NCBI RefSeq assembly: GCF_012927355.1
Contig: NZ_JABBGK010000003.1
Span: 485,653 to 549,652 of the forward strand
Direction: 5' to 3'
From: Rhizobium terricola
GTDB taxonomy: Bacteria > Pseudomonadota > Alphaproteobacteria > Rhizobiales > Rhizobiaceae
DNA: 64,000 nt
The first letter of the stretch is position 1. Every line of letters starts with the position of its first letter. A program made the position numbers and the translations under genes. The notes beneath the pieces are model-generated. The model was not told where the DNA came from and did not search any database. It saw only the letters and a list, made by a program, of their open reading frames with translations. Positions 26,335 through 33,292 of this stretch are shown here, piece by piece.

Positions 26335-27195
26335 GGTCGCCCCTTCCGCCCTGAGCGCCGAAAGGCCCGTATCGCCCTCGCTCTTCGATAGCTTCCGTCC
26401 GTCAGGCCCGAGGATCAGCCGGTGGTGGTAATAGACGGGTGCCGGAAGACCGAGCAGCGTCTGCAGCACCCGATGCACCGACGTCGCGTGGAAGAGGTCG
26501 AGGCCGCGCACCACATGGGTGATGCCCTGCGCCGCATCGTCGACGGTGACGGAGAGGTGATAGCTCGACGGCGCGTCGGACCGCCACAGGACCACGTCGC
26601 CCCAGGCCGCCGGATCGGCGGCGATTATTCCCGTTTCGCCGTCGCCCGTTTCCGTCCAGGAGAGCGTTCCGCCACATTCCTTGAGGGCGCGAAGCATGTC
26701 GAGCCGCCAGGCATGGCGCGTGCCCTCATCGATCATTCTCCGTCGCTCGTCCCCGCTGCGCTCCCGGTCGACGGGGGGGTAGCGGAGGGCGCCGTCCGGA
26801 TCGCGCGGCCAGGGCGCGCCTTGCTTCCCCCCGGCTGCCTCCATGGTCGCCACATGGGCTTTCACCTCACCGCGGGTCATGAAGGCCGGATAGGCAAGCC
26901 CCCGGGCGATCAGGTCGTCGAGGGCCGCCCGATAGGCGTCGAGATGCTCCGACTGGCGGCGGACCGGGCGCTCCCAGTCGAGCCCGAGCCAGGCAAGGTC
27001 GTCATAGATCGCCTGTTCGAATTCGGGTGTACAGCGGATCACGTCTATGTCTTCCATGCGCAGCAGGAAGCGCCCGCCGAGCGCGCCGGCCATGTCGGCA
27101 TTGAGCAGCGCCGAGAGGGCGTGGCCGAGATGCAGGAGGCCGTTGGGGCTTGGCGCGAAGCGCAGGGCCGGTCTTTGAATGGCAGGCGGGATCAT
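26302..27195 (-). CDS. gluQ: Glutamyl-Q tRNA(Asp) synthetase
   Basis: 297 residues, a truncated GluRS-like enzyme that attaches glutamate to queuosine in tRNA(Asp). Class I motifs are RFAPSPNGLLHLGHALSALL (HIGH-like) and KLSKSEGD (KMSKS-like); there is no anticodon-binding domain, as expected. The zinc-site cysteines of the E. coli enzyme are absent (YPAFMTRGEV in place of a Cys-rich loop). Its 3' end overlaps yihY by 33 bp in convergent orientation. Confidence 0.9.
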   Translation of the reverse strand: MIPPAIQRPALRFAPSPNGLLHLGHALSALLNADMAGALGGRFLLRMEDIDVIRCTPEFEQAIYDDLAWLGLDWERPVRRQSEHLDAYRAALDDLIARGLAYPAFMTRGEVKAHVATMEAAGGKQGAPWPRDPDGALRYPPVDRERSGDERRRMIDEGTRHAWRLDMLRALKECGGTLSWTETGDGETGIIAADPAAWGDVVLWRSDAPSSYHLSVTVDDAAQGITHVVRGLDLFHATSVHRVLQTLLGLPAPVYYHHRLILGPDGRKLSKSEGDTGLSALRAEGATSADIRRLVGL

Positions 27196-27248
27196 CGGTC
27201 CATCTGGCACGAAATGCCGGGTGGCGAAAAGAGGGATTACGGGACGAC

Positions 27249-27896
27249 ATGACGATCCGCACCGCTGCCGATGTCGAGGCCGGCCTTGCCGCGCTTGTCG
27301 CGCTCGACCCGCGGCTCGAGCCGCTCGCCGTGCGGCTTTCCCCCCTGCCACTGCGCCTTGCCGAGCCGGGTTTTGCCGGTCTCGCCCACATCATCGTCTC
27401 GCAGATGGTCAGCCGCGCGAGTGCCGAGGCGATCTGGCGCCGCATCCTGCAGGCGGCGGGCGGCCTGCCCTCCGCCGAGACCTACCTGTCGATCGACCCG
27501 GAAGCGGCCGCCGGCCTCGGCCTGTCGCGGGCCAAGGCGGAAACTTTGCTCAACGCCGCGCGCGCGGTCGTCTCGGGCGATCTCGATCTCGAAGCGGTGG
27601 CAAAGCTCGATGCGGATGCTGCCGTGGGGCAACTGACCGCCCTGAAGGGCATCGGGCTCTGGACCGCGGAAGTCTACCTGATGTTCTGCGGCGGGCATCC
27701 CGATGTCTTTCCGGCCGGCGACGTGGCGCTTCGGGCCGCGGTCGGCGATGCGCTCGGTCATGCCGTGCGGCCCGAAATCCGTGAGGTCGCGACGATCGCC
27801 GAGGCGTGGACGCCCTGGCGCTCGGTCGCGGCCCGTCTCTTCTGGGCGCATTACGCGTCGCGGACTGGTCGCGAGGCGGCGCCGGCGGCCGAATAG
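27249..27896 (+). CDS. DNA-3-methyladenine glycosylase, AlkA-like
   Basis: 215-residue HhH-GPD base-excision enzyme. The helix-hairpin-helix LTALKGIGLWTAEVYLMF and the catalytic aspartate in VFPAGDVALRAAVG are in the expected order, with GLAHIIVSQMVSRASAEAIW before them. It lacks the N-terminal AlkA domain, so it belongs to the short DNA-3-methyladenine glycosylase II group. Divergent from gluQ, 53 bp apart. It removes alkylated bases such as 3-methyladenine. Confidence 0.88.
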   Translation: MTIRTAADVEAGLAALVALDPRLEPLAVRLSPLPLRLAEPGFAGLAHIIVSQMVSRASAEAIWRRILQAAGGLPSAETYLSIDPEAAAGLGLSRAKAETLLNAARAVVSGDLDLEAVAKLDADAAVGQLTALKGIGLWTAEVYLMFCGGHPDVFPAGDVALRAAVGDALGHAVRPEIREVATIAEAWTPWRSVAARLFWAHYASRTGREAAPAAE

Positions 27897-27981
27897 CGCG
27901 GGCTTCGGAATTGGGCTTCACAATGCTGTAACAACGGACCTAATATGTAGGCGTAGGTGCCGAATCGCTCAGGAGAATGCC

Positions 27982-28539
27982 TTGACGATTGCAGTCTCGC
28001 CCCAGGCCTTGCCGGCGCTCGTCCTGAATGCCGACTACAGGCCGCTGAGTTATTATCCCTTGTCGCTGTGGTCCTGGCAGGACGCGATCAAGGCGGTCTT
28101 CCTCGACCGTGTCAACATCATCGCCGAATACGATCATTCCGTCTGCTCGCCGAGTTTCTCGATGCGGCTGCCGAGCGTCGTCAGCCTCAAGACCTATGTC
28201 CAGCCGACCCGCAATCCGGCCTTCACCCGCTTCAACGTGTTCCTGCGCGACAAGTTCGAGTGCCAGTATTGCGGCTCGGATCACGACCTGACCTTCGATC
28301 ACGTGATCCCGCGCGCCCATGGCGGCGAGACCACCTGGGAAAATGTCGTCGCGGCCTGTTCGCCCTGCAATCTGAGGAAGGGCAGCAAGCTGCCGCGGCA
28401 GGCGCAGATGTTCCCGCACCAGAAGCCTTACCGACCGACCGTACAGGACCTGCACAACAACGGCCGTCTTTTCCCGCCCAACTATCTGCACGACAGCTGG
28501 GTCGACTATCTCTACTGGGATTCCGAACTGCAGCCCTGA
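27982..28539 (+). CDS. HNH endonuclease (TTG start)
   Basis: 185 residues. A C-terminal HNH fold with two zinc-binding pairs (CQYCG and CSPCNLRKG) brackets the catalytic DHVIPRAHGGETTWENVV. The N-terminal half LVLNADYRPLSYYPLSLWSW is the conserved domain of this stand-alone family. TTG start is supported by AGGAG six bases upstream and by the conserved TIAVSPQALP; the ATG at 27977 is out of frame. Found as a core chromosomal gene in alphaproteobacteria, so not a homing element. Substrate unknown. Confidence 0.85.
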   Translation: MTIAVSPQALPALVLNADYRPLSYYPLSLWSWQDAIKAVFLDRVNIIAEYDHSVCSPSFSMRLPSVVSLKTYVQPTRNPAFTRFNVFLRDKFECQYCGSDHDLTFDHVIPRAHGGETTWENVVAACSPCNLRKGSKLPRQAQMFPHQKPYRPTVQDLHNNGRLFPPNYLHDSWVDYLYWDSELQP

Positions 28540-28543
28540 GCGC

Positions 28544-29059
28544 TCAGGCGATGCGTCGGCGGAAGGTGGCCCAGACCGCGATCGCCGCAAGGGCGAGACT
28601 CGTCAGCACGTTCCAGCCGGCAAAGGACAGGCCGAGCACGCGCAGCGCCGCTTCGGTGCAGGAGGGGCCGCGTGTCTCGTTCAGGGCTTCCAGCACATTG
28701 CCCGGTGCGGCCCCGCCAGTCGCGCCGACCGCGCAGGTCGTCGGGCCTTCCCAGAACTTCCATTCGACGCCGGCATGATAGGTGCCGAGCCCGATGCTGA
28801 CGATCATCAGCACGGCGATCACGGCGAACAGGCCGCGGGTGACGGCCGGTGGCAGCCTGAAGGCCGAGGACAGGATGGCGAGGAGACCGACGCCGACGCC
28901 GATGTAATAGGGGTTACGCTGCAGCAGGCAGAGCGCGCAGGGAATGTAGCCGCCGATGTGCTCGAAGCCGAGGGCCGAGCCGACGACGACGGCCATGCCG
29001 AACGTCAGAACCGCCGCGATCGCGGTGTCGGAGGTAAGGAGGGATGCGGGCTGGTTCAT
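28544..29059 (-). CDS. dsbB: DsbB-family disulfide bond formation protein
   Basis: 171 residues with four membrane helices. The first redox pair is C41/C44 in PCALCLLQR; the second periplasmic loop has CAVGATGG and GPSCTEA. It reoxidises a DsbA-type partner and hands electrons to quinone. Ends 4 bp from the HNH stop, convergent. Starts 15 bp after the YqaA gene, same strand, so the two are probably cotranscribed. Confidence 0.9.
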   Translation of the reverse strand: MNQPASLLTSDTAIAAVLTFGMAVVVGSALGFEHIGGYIPCALCLLQRNPYYIGVGVGLLAILSSAFRLPPAVTRGLFAVIAVLMIVSIGLGTYHAGVEWKFWEGPTTCAVGATGGAAPGNVLEALNETRGPSCTEAALRVLGLSFAGWNVLTSLALAAIAVWATFRRRIA

Positions 29060-29074
29060 GGACGGTGTCCGATC

Positions 29075-29665
29075 TCAGTGAAGAAAATAGCGGTAGGCGA
29101 CGTATAGCACGATCAGCACGGCGGCACCGACGCCGGCGATCTGGCCGAGACGCCTTTCGATGAAATCGCGGATCGGCTCGCCGTAGCGCTTCAGCAGCCA
29201 GGCAAGCAGCAGGAAGCGGGCGCCGCGGGCGACGATGGCCGACACGATGAACAGCCAGATGTTGATGTGGGCAACGCCCGAAAGGATGGTCACCACTTTG
29301 ATCGGCGGAAGATGCGCGAGCCCCGAAGTCACCAGCAGCAACAGCACCATCTGGTAGTCGACCGAGGTGCGCAGGCGCTCGAAGGCGTCGAACTTGCCGT
29401 AGAATTCGAGGATCGGCTTGGCCACTGTCTCGAATGCGTAATAGCCGAGGAACCAGCCGGCGATGCCGCCGAGCACGGAGGCGACGGTGGCAATCAGCGC
29501 ATAGCGATAGGCCTTCTGCGGTCTGGCGAGCGCCATCGGCAGGTAGAGCACGTCGGCGGGCACGAGGAAGACCGAGCTTTCGATGAAGGCGATGACCGCC
29601 AGCCATTTCTCCGCCGACTTGCGCGCGGCAAGCGACATGGTCCAGTCATAGAGGCGACGCAGCAT
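29075..29665 (-). CDS. YqaA family membrane protein (DedA/VTT-like)
   Basis: 196 residues with four or five helices. The region VIAFIESSVFLVPADVLYLP with its membrane-embedded E and P, and VASVLGGIAGWFLGYYAFE with the conserved glycines, is typical of YqaA/SNARE-associated (VTT) proteins. Relatives take part in membrane homeostasis and lipid scrambling or transport. Upstream of dsbB. Confidence 0.85.
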   Translation of the reverse strand: MLRRLYDWTMSLAARKSAEKWLAVIAFIESSVFLVPADVLYLPMALARPQKAYRYALIATVASVLGGIAGWFLGYYAFETVAKPILEFYGKFDAFERLRTSVDYQMVLLLLVTSGLAHLPPIKVVTILSGVAHINIWLFIVSAIVARGARFLLLAWLLKRYGEPIRDFIERRLGQIAGVGAAVLIVLYVAYRYFLH

Positions 29666-29725
29666 GCTTCATTCCCTGATCTTCGGCCCGAGCGGTTTAA
29701 AGCAAGCGGACGGCCGCTGTAAACT

Positions 29726-29754
29726 CCCGGCGCCGCGACCCTTTATCCGCCGGG
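29726..29754. repeat. Inverted repeat between yqaA and the tRNA
   Basis: CCCGGCG (29726-29732) and CGCCGGG (29748-29754), 15-nt loop. Purpose unclear. Confidence 0.35.
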
Positions 29755-29794
29755 CAAACATTTGCGTGAACGGTCGCCGGCGTGAAAAAGGCGG

Positions 29795-29822
29795 TTGACC
29801 GCCTCGGCCCGCTTCGTATAGT
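29795..29822 (+). promoter_or_regulatory. Sigma-70 promoter of tRNA-Leu
   Basis: TTGACC at 29795-29800 and TATAGT at 29817-29822 with a 16-bp spacer, each five of six to consensus. Start of transcription is predicted near 29829, 28 bp before the tRNA. A perfect palindrome GGCGGT-TG-ACCGCC (29790-29803) covers the -35 box. Confidence 0.7.
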
Positions 29823-29856
29823 CCGGCGCAGTCCTACCGACGCAAGTCGCTTCCGT

Positions 29857-29941
29857 GCCCCATTGGCGGAACTGGTAGACGCGCTCGACTCAAAATCGAG
29901 TTCCGAAAGGAGTGCTGGTTCGATTCCGGCATGGGGCACCA
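29857..29941 (+). tRNA. tRNA-Leu (anticodon CAA)
   Basis: 85 nt including an encoded CCA. The acceptor stem GCCCCAT pairs with ATGGGGC, discriminator A. Anticodon stem CTCGA/TCGAG holds loop CTCAAAA, giving anticodon CAA for UUG codons. The TGGTAGAC D-loop and a class II variable arm (TTCCGAAAGGAGT region) precede T-arm GGTTCGATTCC. Confidence 0.95.
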
Positions 29942-30081
29942 TCGACATCCGATTCCAACATGCCGAGATGATGTCTTCACGGTCTCCACCCCGTGCAGCA
30001 AATGGTCGCGACTTCTTGATTTTCCCGGTGGTCCGGGGGAAGCTCCTGCCGCGGCGGTGAGCTTTGCCGGCGCGTCCGGAA

Positions 30082-31206
30082 ATGACGAGTGCCCCCAGAC
30101 CGATGTCCGAAACTCCCCGCAAGACCACGTGTGACTCGCTGTCTTCCCCGGTCGACGGAGGGTCTGTCGTGCCGCCTTCCGATGAGGACGCTGCCGGCTC
30201 TGCACTTTTCGACGAGATCGCGCGCCAGGGCGCGGGTGTCAGGCGCGCTGCGCTGTGGAGCTGGATCCCGGGCCTGCTTCTCGTCGCGGTCCTTCTCCTT
30301 GCGGTTTCCCGGTTCACGGAACTCCAGCATTTCGTCGCGCTCGCTTCGGCGGCCGATCCGCGCTGGCTCCTGCTCGGTCTCGTCGCCCAGGCGCTTACCT
30401 ATCTCTGTGCCGGGGGCGTCTGGTGGCTGTCGCTCAAGCATGCGGGCTACCGGATGCGGCTGGCCGGTTTCGCCTCGCTCGGGCTCGGAAAGCTGTTCGT
30501 CGACCAGGCTCTGCCGACCGGCGGGGCGAGCGGCACGCTTCTGGTCGCGGCGAGCCTGCGCAATCGCGGCGTACCGCTCAGGATCGCGTTCTTCGCCATG
30601 CTGGTCGGGCTGTTCTCCTACTATGCGGCCTATCTCACCGCGGCGATCGCGAGCTTTGCGATCATCTGGACGAGCCATCGCATGGGCGCGGCGCTTGCCT
30701 CCGCCTTTGCCGTCTTCGCCGTCGTCGCGCTCTTCATCCCGCTTGCCGTCATCGCCATCAAGTCGGTGAGCGCGCGCTTCATCCCGGGCTGGCTCAGGCG
30801 CCGCCCGACCGTGCGGATCGTCCTGATGGAAATGGCCGAGGCGCCGCTGTTCGAGCTGATGAGCCTGCCGCTCTTTCTCGGTGCCTTCGGCTTCCAGCTG
30901 GCCGTCATCCTGCTCGATGCCGCCACCCTCTGGCTCGCCTTCCGTTCGATCGGCGTCGACGTCGATCCGTTCGTCGCCTTTGCCGGTATGGTCGCGGGCT
31001 CGATCGGGGCGACCATCGGTCCCGCCCCCCTCGGTCTCGGCACCTATGAGGCGTCGGCGGTGGCGGTCATGTCCATCCTCGGCATCCCTGTCGCTCCCTC
31101 GTTGACGGCCGTCGTCGTTTTCCGCGGCCTGTCCTTCTGGCTGCCGATGCTGCCAGGCCTGTGGTTCTCGCGTCGTGAGCTCGGCAGGTCCGCGCATCGG
31201 GCCTGA
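30082..31206 (+). CDS. Flippase-like membrane protein (UPF0104/LPG synthase TM family)
   Basis: About 374 residues with seven or eight helices. Family landmarks are GLGKLFVDQALPTGGASGTLL, FAGMVAGSIGATIGPAPLGL and GTYEASAVAVM, typical of lysylphosphatidylglycerol-synthetase transmembrane or AglD-like proteins that lack the synthetase domain. The function of the soluble-domain-less forms is unproven; lipid-linked substrate transport has been suggested. The start is uncertain: ATG 30082, ATG 30103, or TTG 30064. Confidence 0.8.
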   Translation: MTSAPRPMSETPRKTTCDSLSSPVDGGSVVPPSDEDAAGSALFDEIARQGAGVRRAALWSWIPGLLLVAVLLLAVSRFTELQHFVALASAADPRWLLLGLVAQALTYLCAGGVWWLSLKHAGYRMRLAGFASLGLGKLFVDQALPTGGASGTLLVAASLRNRGVPLRIAFFAMLVGLFSYYAAYLTAAIASFAIIWTSHRMGAALASAFAVFAVVALFIPLAVIAIKSVSARFIPGWLRRRPTVRIVLMEMAEAPLFELMSLPLFLGAFGFQLAVILLDAATLWLAFRSIGVDVDPFVAFAGMVAGSIGATIGPAPLGLGTYEASAVAVMSILGIPVAPSLTAVVVFRGLSFWLPMLPGLWFSRRELGRSAHRA

Positions 31207-31237
31207 GATCCCGTCGAGCCCAGTTTGAAAGATCATT

Positions 31238-32101
31238 TCAGCCTCGATTGCCTGCCAGCGGCAACATCTCTGCCAGCAGATCGGCCAGGTCGGTTGCAGG
31301 CGCGCCGGCGTCGGGGCGCAGGCGGAGGGCGAATTCCGCCTCCGGCAGTTTCGGAAGACCGAGATCCCCGTCGAGCGGCCGAATCCCGTCGCCGGCCATG
31401 CGTCCGGTGCGGGCGGTGACGGCGATCCCGGCCTTCACCGCGGCCGCGAGGCCCGACAGGCTGGCGCTGGTCGCGGCGATCCGGTAGCGGCGGCCGGCGG
31501 CATCGAGGGCGGCGATCGCGGCATGGCGGAAACCGCAGGGCGCGTCCAGCAGGGCAAGCGGTACTTCTCCGTCGATCCCGTGGAGGCAGCGCGGCAGTCC
31601 CAGCCACAGCATCGGCTCGCGCAGCACCAGCCGTTCGTCGGTCGACGGGCCGCTGCGCATGGTGAGGGCGATGTCGAGTTCGGCGCGGTCGAAGGCCCCC
31701 GTCAGTTCCGCGGATCGACCAATCCGCAAATCGAGGCGCAGGCGCGGATGGCTCTCGGCAAACAGATTTAGGATGGACGGCAGCCCGCTTTCGGCAAAAT
31801 CCTGGGTGCAGCCGAGGGCAATGCGTCCCTCGGCGCGCGTGCCCTTGAGGCTCAAGAGCGCCTCGCGATGGGCCGCGAGGATGCGGCGCGCATGGCCCAC
31901 CAGCGCCTCGCCGGCCGGCGTCAGGCTCCGGCCACGGCCCACCTGTTCGAGCAGCGCGTCCCCGACGGTGCCTTCCAGGCGTTGCATCTGTGCCGTGACG
32001 GCAGAGGGCGAGCGGCCGACGATGTCGGCGGCGCGGGTCAGCGAGCCGGTCTCGGCGAAGGCGAGGAAGGTGCGGAGCAGTTCCGGATCGAGCGTTTCCA
32101 T
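31238..32101 (-). CDS. LysR-family transcriptional regulator
   Basis: 287 residues. N-terminal winged HTH (LRTFLAFAETGSLTRAADIV, then GRSPSAVTAQMQRLE) and a periplasmic-binding-protein-like effector domain (IALGCTQDFAESGLPSIL, CGFRHAAIAALD). Divergent from a tautomerase gene, 115 bp apart, with two palindromes between them, the classical arrangement for a LysR regulator controlling its neighbour. No Shine-Dalgarno sequence precedes the ATG; the first palindrome begins right at the start codon. Effector unknown. Confidence 0.9.
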   Translation of the reverse strand: METLDPELLRTFLAFAETGSLTRAADIVGRSPSAVTAQMQRLEGTVGDALLEQVGRGRSLTPAGEALVGHARRILAAHREALLSLKGTRAEGRIALGCTQDFAESGLPSILNLFAESHPRLRLDLRIGRSAELTGAFDRAELDIALTMRSGPSTDERLVLREPMLWLGLPRCLHGIDGEVPLALLDAPCGFRHAAIAALDAAGRRYRIAATSASLSGLAAAVKAGIAVTARTGRMAGDGIRPLDGDLGLPKLPEAEFALRLRPDAGAPATDLADLLAEMLPLAGNRG

Positions 32102-32138
32102 ATTTCGATTTTGTCGAAATAATTTTGAATTACAATTC
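32102..32138. promoter_or_regulatory. Palindromic operators between LysR gene and tautomerase
   Basis: ATTTCGA-N5-TCGAAAT (32102-32120, perfect 7-bp arms, T-N11-A compatible) followed by GAATT-AC-AATTC (32127-32138). The AT-rich tract stands out from the GC-rich surroundings and is where a LysR dimer pair would bind. Confidence 0.6.
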
Positions 32139-32216
32139 GATTTTTCTGATGTGTTGTTTCTGCGAAAACGGACTGGCCGGCCGAAATGTCCGGTCATCCA
32201 TCGAGAAAGGTCCATC

Positions 32217-32624
32217 ATGCCGATCATATCCGTCGCCATCACCACGCCACCCGACGCGGAGCGCTCCGCCCGCATCGCCGAGACTGTCACCGAGCTGACC
32301 CGCACGCATCTGCGTAAGGATCCGACGGTGACGGCCGTTGCCGTCACCCATGTCGATCCGGCCCACTGGTTCGCCGGCGGACGCGCGCTCGCCGACCAGG
32401 GGGCACAGAGCTTCTGGCTCGACATCAAGGTCGTGGACGGAACGAACACCAAGAGCGAGCTCGCCGATTATCTCGCGGCGATCTATGCGGCCTTCGGGGC
32501 ACTGCTCGGCAATGTTCATCCGGAAAGCTACGTGCTCGTGCACGAGGTTCCCGCCGCCGCCTATGGCTTCGGCGGCAAGACGCAGGAGTTCCGTTTCATA
32601 GAGGGGCGCATGAGGGCCGCCTGA
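32217..32624 (+). CDS. Tautomerase-superfamily protein
   Basis: 135 residues. Begins MPIISVAIT, leaving the N-terminal Pro1 that is the catalytic base of the 4-oxalocrotonate tautomerase superfamily. At about twice the length of 4-OT monomers it may be a fused or cis-CaaD/MSAD-like form: the second half GNVHPESYVLVHEVPAAAYGF is also typical of the superfamily. Ribosome site GAGAAAGG. Probably under control of the divergent LysR regulator. Substrate unknown, perhaps an aromatic-derived keto acid. Confidence 0.8.
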   Translation: MPIISVAITTPPDAERSARIAETVTELTRTHLRKDPTVTAVAVTHVDPAHWFAGGRALADQGAQSFWLDIKVVDGTNTKSELADYLAAIYAAFGALLGNVHPESYVLVHEVPAAAYGFGGKTQEFRFIEGRMRAA

Positions 32625-32675
32625 CTGCGATCGGCCGAGGGTGCATCATCGGCCTGCCATGACAGGGGAAGGATG

Positions 32676-33110
32676 TCAGGCCTTGTCGGCGGCTTCCTTG
32701 CTCAGATGTTCGAGCAGGGTCTTCAACTCGCCGGCGCGGACCATCTGTGCCGGCGTGCGGCCGCCGAGCTCGGCCAGATGGTGGCCGCGATACCATTTTT
32801 CGGCGGCCTCGACCGAACCGAGGCTCTTTGCCGTGCGGGCGATCAGCAGGCGCTTGGCCTCCGCAGCCGGCAGGCTGCCGGCTTCGATCGCCGCTCCGAC
32901 CCGGGAAATCGTGGTCTTCAGAGCCTGCTGCTTGATCTTCTGGCGCGTGGCGGAAACGGCCGGATGCACCGGCGCAACGATGTTGACCTTGGCGGTCGCG
33001 CCCGTGTCGGTGGCGGGTTTCCGGTTGATCGTCTTGGGGAGCAGGCTGGCATCCACGGTCACCTGTTTGACGGGTTGGCCCAGGCGGACCTTCTTGCCGG
33101 GAGTTTTCAT
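32676..33110 (-). CDS. Orphan protein with ParS/MbcA/Xre toxin-binding-like domain
   Basis: 144 residues. The C-terminal part (about 100-137) reads SVEAAEKWYRGHHLAELGGR followed by TPAQMVRAGELKTLLEHL, which resembles the DUF2384 toxin-binding domain of RES-Xre antitoxins (W...P..L.G.TP.E.L..). The N-terminal 95 residues are basic and Thr/Ala-rich with PVHPAVSATRQKI and no recognisable Xre helix-turn-helix. No RES-domain or other toxin gene is adjacent; neighbours are a tautomerase and an acyl-CoA synthetase. It could be a solitary regulator rather than an antitoxin. Confidence 0.6.
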   Translation of the reverse strand: MKTPGKKVRLGQPVKQVTVDASLLPKTINRKPATDTGATAKVNIVAPVHPAVSATRQKIKQQALKTTISRVGAAIEAGSLPAAEAKRLLIARTAKSLGSVEAAEKWYRGHHLAELGGRTPAQMVRAGELKTLLEHLSKEAADKA

Positions 33111-33244
33111 GGATGTGCTTTCTGCCAGTTCGGGACGAATTCGATGCGATGCCGGCAAGGCCGGCTGACGGTCTTTAACGTTAGCATGCGGCTTTGAACG
33201 GTGTCCAGCGAACCGCCCCGCGGATCGGCCTTTCGGGGGCAGAG

Positions 33245-33261
33245 TGCACATCCATTGTGCA
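33245..33261. repeat. Inverted repeat upstream of acyl-CoA synthetase
   Basis: TGCACA-TCCAT-TGTGCA, perfect 6-bp arms, 32-48 bp before the GTG start. Looks like an operator for a dimeric regulator. Confidence 0.4.
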
Positions 33262-33292
33262 GTTGCGAAATGAATGATAGCAAAATGGCGAT

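Noticed and set aside
27982..28539. HNH nuclease as part of a defence or homing element
   Set aside because: It matches the stand-alone alphaproteobacterial core family; its neighbours are housekeeping genes and there is no partner module.
29857..29941. tRNA-Leu as an integration site of a mobile element
   Set aside because: No duplicate of the tRNA 3' end, integrase or foreign-looking DNA is visible nearby.
19333..33110. VapBC, HNH nuclease and ParS-like protein as a defence island
   Set aside because: They are spread over 14 kb between core metabolic genes and do not form an operon.
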